Assembly (NCBI RefSeq): GCF_025024155.1
Contig: NW_026251756.1
Coordinates: 1 to 64,000, forward strand
DNA length: 64,000 nt
DNA from: Gamsiella multidivaricata
Taxonomy: Eukaryota > Mortierellomycota > Mortierellomycetes > Mortierellales > Mortierellaceae
Direction of reading: 5' to 3'
Shown: positions 35,051 through 43,949 of the stretch, piece by piece
How positions within the stretch are numbered: the first letter of the stretch is position 1
Layout of the letters: every line of letters begins with the position of its first letter
The notes under the pieces: generated by a model
Databases searched by the model: none
The model's input: only the letters and a program-made list of their open reading frames with translations
Told to the model about the DNA's origin: nothing
Made by a program: the position numbers and the translations under genes

Positions 35051-35590
35051 TCAGGAGTAGTCTCCCCTAACCATGGACCTGCAGCCGCCCATCGACCCCT
35101 CCACAGGACAATCAGCCTCGTTCTGGCAGCAGCGGAGACAATAAACCTGGGTATCGGGTTCGACCATCTCCACAAAGTGCTTGTATCCCGCGCAACGGGC
35201 TCCTTCAGGTGCATGTTCGTCGTACAGTCCTCCACTATCGTGTCTCGACAATCCGTACTTGCTGCGATCGATCCGCCCCGTGATCTGGACGTATTTCTTT
35301 CTGTCGTTCTGTACAAAATGCAGGCTCTTGATGAACCCTCGGGGAAGGGTCCTGGCATCAGGGGCGCTTGTGAGGGGCCGGTTGCAGAACGCGACGGCGC
35401 TGCTCTCGCTCTCGGAAATGCCGCCACCGAACATGGGTGGGAGGAAGAGACAGTACTCGTTTGGGGATCTCAGGGCGATGGTCCTGCCGGTGACAGGACC
35501 GCTGTGGGGAGGCGCGGCTTCAGTGAGCTGGGTGCTGGCAAGGAATTGGAGCACGAAGATTGCGATGGAGGAGGAGATTGCGAACTTCAT
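35051..35590 (-). CDS. Small secreted eight-cysteine protein, member 3a
   Basis: Single exon, 179 aa. Signal peptide about 1-25 (FAISSSIAIFVLQFLASTQL...TEA), then the family domain: YCLFLPPMFGGGISESESSA, YVQITGRIDRSKYGLSRHD, CAGYKHFVEMVEPDTQVYCL, RCCQNEADCP, RSMVRGDYS. Eight cysteines are in the family pattern. The protein is identical to member 3c and differs from 3b at residue 163 (Val versus Ala). It is clearly diverged from members 1 and 2, so it is an older paralogue that was recently amplified. A TATA box is at 35717-35725, and the 5' leader is rich in CAA/CAG. Function unknown. Confidence 0.88.
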   Translation of the reverse strand: MKFAISSSIAIFVLQFLASTQLTEAAPPHSGPVTGRTIALRSPNEYCLFLPPMFGGGISESESSAVAFCNRPLTSAPDARTLPRGFIKSLHFVQNDRKKYVQITGRIDRSKYGLSRHDSGGLYDEHAPEGARCAGYKHFVEMVEPDTQVYCLRCCQNEADCPVEGSMGGCRSMVRGDYS

Positions 35591-36043
35591 GTTGGGGTTC
35601 TTTTTTTTTGCTTGGTTGCAGGTCTACTGGAAGTGAGAAGAGTTGTTGCTGTTGTTGCTGCTGTTGTTCTAGCTTTGATGAGGTTGATGATATGGGATGT
35701 TTATGGACGAAGGCCTCCTTTTATATTCGCGTTTTGTTGATGTTGCTGTTGTTGTTGTTATTTTTACGAGGCCTATGTTGTTGCTGGTATTAACAGCAGG
35801 GCAGCATCGTGATGGGTGGTGTCGGTTTCATTTTCCTTGTTTTTTTGTGGATAACTTCATATAGGCCAGACATTCACAGCAGGACGTCCATCGACATATT
35901 CGCCTATGAAAAAGGCTATGCGAGTCAATTGGACAGCCCAAGTTCTATCTTTAGTGTCTGTACCGAGGATGTTCTCTCCGTTCGCTAAAAACAAAAGGAC
36001 GTACACGCAAAGGCTAGCTCACGTTCAGGTGAATGAAAAGGTT

Positions 36044-36165
36044 GGAAAGACGTTACTGGACGACTTTAAAAAGAAGAGTGGCCGGGCTGGGGGATGGAAA
36101 AGTCGGAAAGACGTTACTGGACGACTTTAAAAAGAAACGCGCCTGGGCTGGGGGATGGAAAAGCA
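36044..36165. repeat. Tandem duplication (period about 61 bp) upstream of member 3a
   Basis: GGAAAGACGTTACTGGACGA starts at 36044 and again at 36105. Each unit continues through TTTAAAAAGAA and GGGCTGGGGGATGGAAAAG. The same tandem pair is carried in the other two repeat copies (about 36890-37011 inverted, 40041-40162 direct), so it predates the amplification. It lies about 450 bp upstream of the ATG and may be a duplicated regulatory segment. Confidence 0.75.
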
Positions 36166-36360
36166 AAAGGATATATTCGGACTACGGAGGTGGATTGTCT
36201 GCATGGAGATAAAACAGTGATCTTTCTCTAAGCAAGAATTTGACCTAGGTTGGCGCGTCCATGAATGTGCCTAGGCCTGTGTGTCCGTCATATTATGAGC
36301 CCATCCAGCTGCGATTATGCGTGGACAGTCTAGGTTCTACTGCTATCTAGCAGATCTGTG

Positions 36361-36460
36361 GTCGAGGAGCACGCCTGTCTGACCGGGCTTGCCGGGATTG
36401 GAGGTGCTGGTAGGGGCGGCAGCGGTGTTGGTAGTCTTGGCGATGTGTGGCGGTGTCCAT
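36361..36460 (-). pseudogene. Fragment of a member-2-like gene between the inverted repeats
   Basis: The minus strand encodes AKTTNTAAAPTSTSNPGKPG followed by QTGVLLD. This matches the Thr/Pro linker end of member 2 (AAATPTSTPKPGKPGQTGVI) almost residue for residue. A preceding PPHIAKTT recalls its mature N-terminus (APHAKVQKTT). Signal peptide and cysteine domain are absent, so it is a dead fragment of about 100 bp. It lies in the short spacer between repeat copies 1 and 2, marking a rearrangement breakpoint. Confidence 0.75.
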
Positions 36461-38530
36461 TCCTAACAAAAGGAAGCAAAGGGAAGCGAGAAAATAGAAT
36501 TGCTCGAGTCCTTCCATAGTGTCGAGTACCCAACTGCGCCTTCTGCGTTGGCAAGAATAGGCCAGACAGGGCTCGATATTCATGCACAGATCTGCTAGAT
36601 AGCAATAGAACCTAGACTATCTACGCATATTCGTGGCTGGATGGAGTCTTAATATGATCTGTTGATCATGCCAGGACATCATCTATTTATTTCGGCTAAG
36701 GTCACTGCTTCCAAATTGCAAGGCGGTCCTCTGAGGCATTGCTAACAATGACCAACGCACAGACCTAGGCACATTCATGGACGCGCCAACCTAGATCAAA
36801 TTCTTGCTTAGAGAAAGATCACTGTTTTATCTCCATGCAGACAATCCACCTCCGTAGTCCGAATATATCCTTTTGCTTTTCCATCCCCCAGCCCAGGCGC
36901 GTTTCTTTTTAAAGTCGTCCAGTAACGTCTTTCCGACTTTTCCATCCCCCAGCCCGGCCACTCTTCTTTTTAAAGTCGTCCAGTAACGTCTTTCCAACCT
37001 TTTCATTCACCTGAACGTGAGCTAGCCTTTGCGTGTACGTCCTTTTGTTTTTAGCGAACGGAGAGAACATCCTCGGTACAGACACTAAAGATAGAACTTG
37101 GGCTGTCCAATTGACTCGCATAGCCTTTTTCATAGGCGAATATGTCGATGGACGTCCTGCTGTGAATGTCTGGCCTATATGAAGTTATCCACAAAAAAAC
37201 AAGGAAAATGAAACCGACACCACCCATCACGATGCTGCCCTGCTGTTAATACCAGCAACAACATAGGCCTCGTAAAAATAACAACAACAACAGCAACATC
37301 AACAAAACGCGAATATAAAAGGAGGCCTTCGTCCATAAACATCCCATATCATCAACCTCATCAAAGCTAGAACAACAGCAGCAACAACAGCAACAACTCT
37401 TCTCACTTCCAGTAGACCTGCAACCAAGCAAAAAAAAAGAACCCCAACATGAAGTTCGCAATCTCCTCCTCCATCGCAATCTTCGTGCTCCAATTCCTTG
37501 CCAGCACCCAGCTCACTGAAGCCGCGCCTCCCCACAGCGGTCCTGTCACCGGCAGGACCATCGCCCTGAGATCCCCAAACGAGTACTGTCTCTTCCTCCC
37601 ACCCATGTTCGGTGGCGGCATTTCCGAGAGCGAGAGCAGCGCCGTCGCGTTCTGCAACCGGCCCCTCACAAGCGCCCCTGATGCCAGGACCCTTCCCCGA
37701 GGGTTCATCAAGAGCCTGCATTTTGTACAGAACGACAGAAAGAAATACGTCCAGATCACGGGGCGGATCGATCGCAGCAAGTACGGATTGTCGAGACACG
37801 ATAGTGGAGGACTGTACGACGAACATGCACCTGAAGGAGCCCGTTGCGCGGGATACAAGCACTTTGTGGAGATGGTCGAGCCCGATACCCAGGTTTATTG
37901 TCTCCGCTGCTGCCAGAACGAGGCTGATTGTCCTGCGGAGGGGTCGATGGGCGGCTGCAGGTCCATGGTTAGGGGAGACTACTCCTGAGCGTGCGAACGT
38001 CTGTGAATGATCAAGACCTCTGGCTTGGAGGGGGAGGGGGGGGGGGGTTTCTGTGCTGTGCTTTTATTGGCAAGTATGGTCTTCATCTATATGGGCCGCA
38101 TTATAAATATGTTCTCGTGGAAATAGCGAACAACGAATAAAAATAAAAGGTAAAAATCAATTGACGCGTTTCAAAGATTGTGTATGCGATGTTGAAGTGT
38201 TATGTCTGTGACTCTGTAGAAACATCCATTTTATGTGGCACTTGAACGCAGGTATGTTCCTGTGGATTCTGTCGCTGACAGTGGAAATACGCCGTAGTCT
38301 AGGAGGAGGAAGATGGTCAATAGAAAAAAAAATTATGTATAAAAAAAAAGAGAAAGATAAAACTGATTTTCCTCCCCTTCTCGTAATCAATTATTTAAAA
38401 AAGTCTCGCTAAACATTGAACGGTCTAAAACATTGCATGCATGTATGCATCTTCACTGGAATGTGGAGGGAATTAATTCAGGAACTTTTGAATATATTAT
38501 ATTATTATTGGTATTATTGTCCCTTTCATA
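36440..38530. repeat. Repeat unit copy 2 (inverted relative to copies 1 and 3)
   Basis: Reverse complement of copy 1 and copy 3. Against copy 3 the match runs from about 36448 (reading CCTTTTGTTAGGAATGGACA on the minus strand) to about 38334. Against copy 1 it extends to about 38530, including the flank that follows member 2. Copies 1 and 2 form a near-palindrome with arms of about 1.8 kb and a spacer of only about 220 bp; copies 2 and 3 form a second one with a spacer of about 0.4 kb. Confidence 0.9.
37449..37988 (+). CDS. Small secreted eight-cysteine protein, member 3b
   Basis: Single exon, 179 aa, on the opposite strand to 3a and 3c. The only protein difference is Ala163 for Val163 just after the ADCP motif. 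Signal peptide, eight cysteines and all family blocks are intact. TATAAAAGG is at 37314-37322, 127 bp before the ATG, with a CAA/CAG-rich leader between. Its promoter faces that of 3a across the palindrome centre: both genes are transcribed away from the axis. Confidence 0.88.
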   Translation: MKFAISSSIAIFVLQFLASTQLTEAAPPHSGPVTGRTIALRSPNEYCLFLPPMFGGGISESESSAVAFCNRPLTSAPDARTLPRGFIKSLHFVQNDRKKYVQITGRIDRSKYGLSRHDSGGLYDEHAPEGARCAGYKHFVEMVEPDTQVYCLRCCQNEADCPAEGSMGGCRSMVRGDYS

Positions 38531-38538
38531 CAAAAATA

Positions 38539-38706
38539 CAGTGCGCAACAAAAAGTTCTTTTTCCTTCATGATTTTGCGTTCGTATATTCGATTGCACCC
38601 CGTATTACTTCCACCACTATGCAAGTTTCGAGGAGGTCTGATGACTCTATGGACTTTTATGTGATTCTAAAGTCTCATATCTATGTGAACTTTTTACTGC
38701 GCACTG
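38539..38706. mobile_element. Tc1/mariner-like MITE, 168 bp, TA target duplication
   Basis: Terminal inverted repeats CAGTGCGCAACAAAAAGTTC (left) and the reverse complement of CAGTGCGCAGTAAAAAGTTC (right) differ at two bases. The element is flanked by TA on both sides (38537-38538 and 38707-38708), as expected for Tc1/mariner insertion. There is no coding capacity. It sits exactly between repeat copies 2 and 3. Confidence 0.85.
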
Positions 38707-38715
38707 TATATATAT

Positions 38716-40600
38716 ATTCCTATCGACCATCTTCCTCCTCCTAGACTACGGCGTATTTCCACTGTCAGCGACAGAATCCACAGGAACATACCTGCGTTCA
38801 AATGCCACATAAAATGGATGTTTCTACAGAGTCACAGACATAACACTTCAACATCGCATACACAATCTTTGAAACGCGTCAGTTGGTTTTTATCTTTTAT
38901 TTTTATTCGTTGTTCGCTATTTCCACGAGAACATATTTATATTGCGGCCCATGTAGATGAAGATCGTACTTGCTAATAAAAGCACAGCACAGAAAAAAAA
39001 AAAACACCCCAGACAGAGATCTCGATCATTCATAGACGTTCGCACGCTCAGGAGTAGTCTCCCCTAACCATGGACCTGCAGCCGCCCATCGACCCCTCCA
39101 CAGGACAATCAGCCTCGTTCTGGCAGCAGCGGAGACAATAAACCTGGGTATCGGGTTCGACCATCTCCACAAAGTGCTTGTATCCCGCGCAACGGGCTCC
39201 TTCAGGTGCATGTTCGTCGTACAGTCCTCCACTATCGTGTCTCGACAATCCGTACTTGCTGCGATCGATCCGCCCCGTGATCTGGACGTATTTCTTTCTG
39301 TCGTTCTGTACAAAATGCAGGCTCTTGATGAACCCTCGGGGAAGGGTCCTGGCATCAGGGGCGCTTGTGAGGGGCCGGTTGCAGAACGCGACGGCGCTGC
39401 TCTCGCTCTCGGAAATGCCGCCACCGAACATGGGTGGGAGGAAGAGACAGTACTCGTTTGGGGATCTCAGGGCGATGGTCCTGCCGGTGACAGGACCGCT
39501 GTGGGGAGGCGCGGCTTCAGTGAGCTGGGTGCTGGCAAGGAATTGGAGCACGAAGATTGCGATGGAGGAGGAGATTGCGAACTTCATGTTGGGGTTCTTT
39601 TTTTTTGCTTGGTTGCAGGTCTACTGGAAGTGAGAAGAGTTGTTGCTGTTGTTGCTGCTGTTGTTCTAGCTTTGATGAGGTTGATGATATGGGATGTTTA
39701 TGGACGAAGGCCTCCTTTTATATTCGCGTTTTGTTGATGTTGCTGTTGTTGTTGTTATTTTTACGAGGCCTATGTTGTTGCTGGTATTAACAGCAGGGCA
39801 GCATCGTGATGGGTGGTGTCGGTTTCATTTTCCTTGTTTTTTTGTGGATAACTTCATATAGGCCAGACATTCACAGCAGGACGTCCATCGACATATTCGC
39901 CTATGAAAAAGGCTATGCGAGTCAATTGGACAGCCCAAGTTCTATCTTTAGTGTCTGTACCGAGGATGTTCTCTCCGTTCGCTAAAAACAAAAGGACGTA
40001 CACGCAAAGGCTAGCTCACGTTCAGGTGAATGAAAAGGTTGGAAAGACGTTACTGGACGACTTTAAAAAGAAGAGTGGCCGGGCTGGGGGATGGAAAAGT
40101 CGGAAAGACGTTACTGGACGACTTTAAAAAGAAACGCGCCTGGGCTGGGGGATGGAAAAGCAAAAGGATATATTCGGACTACGGAGGTGGATTGTCTGCA
40201 TGGAGATAAAACAGTGATCTTTCTCTAAGCAAGAATTTGATCTAGGTTGGCGCGTCCATGAATGTGCCTAGGTCTGTGCGTTGGTCATTGTTAGCAATGC
40301 CTCAGAGGACCGCCTTGCAATTTGGAAGCAGTGACCTTAGCCGAAATAAATAGATGATGTCCTGGCATGATCAACAGATCATATTAAGACTCCATCCAGC
40401 CACGAATATGCGTAGATAGTCTAGGTTCTATTGCTATCTAGCAGATCTGTGCATGAATATCGAGCCCTGTCTGGCCTATTCTTGCCAACGCAGAAGGCGC
40501 AGTTGGGTACTCGACACTATGGAAGGACTCAAGCGATTCTATTTTCTCGCTTCCCTTTGCTTCCTTTTGTTAGGAATGGACACAGCCACACACCGCTATC
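38716..40600. repeat. Repeat unit copy 3 (direct to copy 1)
   Basis: From TCGACCATCTTCCTCCTCC onward the sequence follows copy 1 and the reverse complement of copy 2 through the secreted gene, promoter, tandem 61-bp pair and on to GTTAGGAATGGACACAGCCA at about 40600, where similarity to copy 2 fades. It includes the ~100-bp segment missing from copy 1, so copies 2 and 3 are more alike in that part. Confidence 0.9.
39048..39587 (-). CDS. Small secreted eight-cysteine protein, member 3c
   Basis: Single exon, 179 aa, identical in protein sequence to member 3a, same strand, in the third repeat copy. Signal peptide, family blocks and all eight cysteines are intact. A TATA box is at 39714-39722. 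Identity of coding and promoter DNA with 3a points to very recent duplication or gene conversion. Confidence 0.88.
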   Translation of the reverse strand: MKFAISSSIAIFVLQFLASTQLTEAAPPHSGPVTGRTIALRSPNEYCLFLPPMFGGGISESESSAVAFCNRPLTSAPDARTLPRGFIKSLHFVQNDRKKYVQITGRIDRSKYGLSRHDSGGLYDEHAPEGARCAGYKHFVEMVEPDTQVYCLRCCQNEADCPVEGSMGGCRSMVRGDYS

Positions 40601-43600
40601 GCTACTAGGACTGGTCTTCATCCAGATCATGCATCCAATCAGCAGGCAAGAGGAGGATGACAGTGTTTCCGTATACGCCGTAAAGGGCTTTCTATTTTTA
40701 AGTAGCCTACGCACAAGGTTATCAAGGTTATAGACTAGCCCAAGCTGTCCCTGGATGCAGCGGTCTAAAAATGGTCACGCCACAGCCAGCTGGACAACTT
40801 TGTCCATCTTTGCGCTACGAGTCGAACATACGTGTCTCGTCCTCATCTTCGCCGCCATCGTCAACAATTAACACCAAAGAAACTCTACATTTACAAAAGT
40901 TCCTTTGCAAAATGTACTTGAGGCGCATCCTTTAATCCTTCCCGATCTTTGTCCCCTGGGCGCTGCATAAGAGGTACGTCAAGACAGTGGTCTGTCAACA
41001 GGGCATGAATGGGAGGGTCGATATATTGTAACCTTGCGCACTTTAAACTTCCTAGATCTATCAATGGAGCACTGTACGGACGCACAGGCCTTTCTACATA
41101 TCATAAGCGTCTTCACATTGGCAGCGTGCGCTAATAAGGGCGTCCGAGTGAAAACTTGTACGAGCCAACCTTTGATGCTGTTTTACTGAATGGAATGAAG
41201 CAGGCTACAGTGGAACCGTCGTTATGCAACGGTGTTGCATGGTGCCAGGGTTTACACTGCTGAAACATGCGGGGCCCCAGCTGGGAGAGATTGGTTCCAG
41301 CGGCAAAGTCCTTTGCTCCATCATATAGTGCGCTGGCTTGTTGATCCAGATTGGTACTGGATCCAGACCTCGTCATGAAAATGGAAACCTTGAAAATATT
41401 AAATATTCGAGAAAAGATTGATTGGTCCAGGATGGCGCCAACAAACAGCCATTTCTTCCCTAACAAACACAGCGCCGCGACACATTTACAAAATAGTATA
41501 GTGTACGTCCGTAAGCAATTGGCATTTGAGAATCATAAAAGCGAATTGACATGGCTGGTGTCAGTTCACAGTTTTTAAAAAAAAAAAAAAAAATGCGGGC
41601 AGCAGCAGTAGTAGTAGTAGCGTGGATAGTCTGTCCAGAGCGGCGCGCGTTGTGTTTACTGCAGCAAGAGCTGTGTGTTTACGGAAGACTCGATGTGGGG
41701 GAGCGGGGTTTGTCATCCAGACAACAGACAATATGAGAGCCCTTGTCGTCATTCCTTCAAACGCAGGGGATATCTCTGTTGAGATGAGTAGCACGGCTGT
41801 GACACCTCCAAAAAAAATCACATAAACAACAGAAAACAAAACAACAACAACAGCAGCAACAACAAAGTGCCTCGACTCGCTACCGAGAATGGAGGGGAGG
41901 TTCAGGATGTGCGTCGGCCTCGCTCTGAGGTCTTTGAGGGAGGCGGCTTCAGGCTGGGATGGATGCATTTAGAACCGAGATCATTTGACTGAGAAGAGGG
42001 CTCAGAGTATGGAAGCAGTGCGCTCGTCTACATCCTTCATCCAGCCTCTGTGGAGATGCACACGAGGTTGGGTTGCCACAGTTCTTGTCAAAAAAAAAGT
42101 GTTTCGATCTCGAACGGACAAAGAACCCACCCTCGGCTAAACGAGCAAGAGAAGGCCAACGTGGATACCTGGAGCCCGAACAAATAGCAACAACAGCAAC
42201 AACAACATGTCATAGTGTACAACAACATGGCAAAAAAGGGGGAGGGTGAGCCATCCGTCAAGAACAGCTAAGCACGGTAGTCGTATGTGTGTCTCCGATC
42301 GAATGTAGGTTACTGCTCATGGTCCGATATCCAGGTTTGTGCATGCCGAATGAACTCAGCTTTTCTATGTTTCTAAGGGAGAGAGGGGGTTTACAGAAGA
42401 GGGTTCGGATGCGAGGAATGTCCTCCATGTCTGGAACATGCTTCAATGCCCGAGCCGCCATGTTACAAGGTTCAATTCACGGCAAGGACCACCATGGCTG
42501 CTACGGAGATACATAGCCCGGCAGAGGTTTTAGGAGATACATTCCAGTGCAGGACACAGAGGGCTGCTTCCGAAAAAATAGGGGGGAGGAGGCAAGCAAC
42601 AAAAAATATCCACCGCGAATGACGATGATGGCTACACCACGTCCACACCATCCACAGTTTTAGTGTATATAGTGTATATAATGTATTCAGGCACGCGTGG
42701 AAGTTACTAATGGTCGATCTGTCAACACAAAACAGCAGCGGGGTTACAAAGCAAACGTGCAAAGGGGTGGTTGCTTGGCCACATGGTCAGCGGTGCTCCT
42801 TTTTCCTTATTTTTTTTTTTGCATGTAGCACGTATCATGTAGCCTAGCAGCATGTAGTATGGAGTCCGCCTCCTTCCCCTCTTCTTCCGACACGCGGATA
42901 AAAATCGATGAAGGACATGGAGCAATTACGGCTACATGGCCACATATACGCCAACACTGCAGCCTCTGGGGCGGTGGTGGTGGTGTCCGTTTGGGTTCTT
43001 TGTCTATCTGTTAGATCAAACTGTAAAAGCGGATGGAGAAATAGAGATGGAGATAGAGTAGAGCGATAGGAAATTGTTGCCACGTTGTACCGATCCCAAC
43101 AAAGCGCTCCAGTCCACAAGTACTGGGCCCGCCTGCTCCTTATCCACGATGGTATATCGACAAATACTCAGACAAAGCATACTCCATGGTAGCACCAACA
43201 ATGATGTCCCTGCGCGAGCTACCACGGTAGAGGATGAGGATAAACTGCGACATTGCGCATCCATCCAGGTCCAGCCCCTGGCCCCCTTTTATTTTATTGA
43301 GAGCTGCAATACAGCAGCGCTATAGTGCTATGGTACTGCAGGAGCCCATAAAGTTGCCAGCCTCTTTGCCCTCCTATCCCTGAGTAGACTCCCCCCGTTG
43401 GACAGGCATGGCTGCGAGGGAGGAGTGGGGCAGGTTAGAGTATGTGTGGAGCATGCAGCACAGTTGCAGTAGACCATTGAAGGCGGCGGAGGAGACCCAT
43501 AGAGTCCGTGGAACATTGAGGCGGTCCCTTTATAAAAGGCCCTGCTGATTGGTTGGGTTTCCGCCCTAGTTCGCAAGCCAGTCCAGCCCAGCCCGGTCTT

Positions 43601-43949
43601 ATTCCTTTTCTTCTTTTTTATCGATTCCCCCATCTTTTTTTTTTTTTTTCTCTTTTTCTCTTTTTTCCTTCTTCGTCCCCTCCTTTCCCTCCTTTCCTTC
43701 CTTTTCTGCAAATTCCCTTTCCTCGACTCTTGTTCGACTACGCCTCTTCCACAGCGACATCAGTCTCTTTATACCTACCCCACTCGCCCCTACAGGATCC
43801 TCGTTGCTGCTCCACCCCAAAGCAGCCAAGCCAAGCCAAGCCAAGCCAAGCACGCAAGCACGCACACAAGCACGCACACAAGCACGCACACAAGCACGCA
43901 CACAAGCACACACACAAGCAGACCGCGCAGTCAAACGCAGGACTCAGTC
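40601..43949. other. 3.3-kb gene-poor region and long 5' flank of the bHLH gene
   Basis: No gene can be supported. Open frames such as 41131-41466 minus (111 codons) lack domains or a paralogue. CAA microsatellites occur at about 41835-41865 and 42188-42206. The right end holds the likely bHLH promoter: TATAAAAGG at about 43532, a long C/T-rich tract (43604-43730), AAGCC repeats (about 43828-43850) and 12-bp repeats. Confidence 0.5.
43857..43920 (+). repeat. 12-bp tandem repeat (CACAAGCACGCA) in 5' leader of bHLH gene
   Basis: About five units of ACGCACACAAGC, preceded by a 5-bp AAGCC tandem, between the TATA box at about 43532 and the ATG at 43950. It is probably within the 5' UTR. The read-through is purine/CA-rich without ATG, so it would not add an upstream start codon. 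Confidence 0.8.

Larger units (their letters stand above)
34450..36360. repeat. Repeat unit copy 1 (direct to copy 3, inverted to copy 2)
   Basis: About 1.9 kb. Sequence from just after member 2 through the minus-strand secreted gene and its promoter to about 36360 recurs in reverse complement at about 36584-38530, and most of it again in direct orientation at about 38716-40450. Identity is very high over gene and promoter (only scattered differences noticed) and lower in the outermost 34450-34740 part. Copy 1 lacks about 100 bp present in copies 2 and 3 near 36290 (between the GTGCCTAGG and ATCCAGC blocks). Confidence 0.9.

Noticed and set aside
35181..35740. Plus-strand open frames over member 3a (also mirrored in 3b and 3c)
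   Set aside because: They are perfectly preserved only because the repeats are nearly identical. They have no signal or domain and are antisense to the real gene.
41131..41466. Minus-strand open frame of 111 codons
   Set aside because: Checked for transposase and F-box motifs; none found. Too short and isolated to call.
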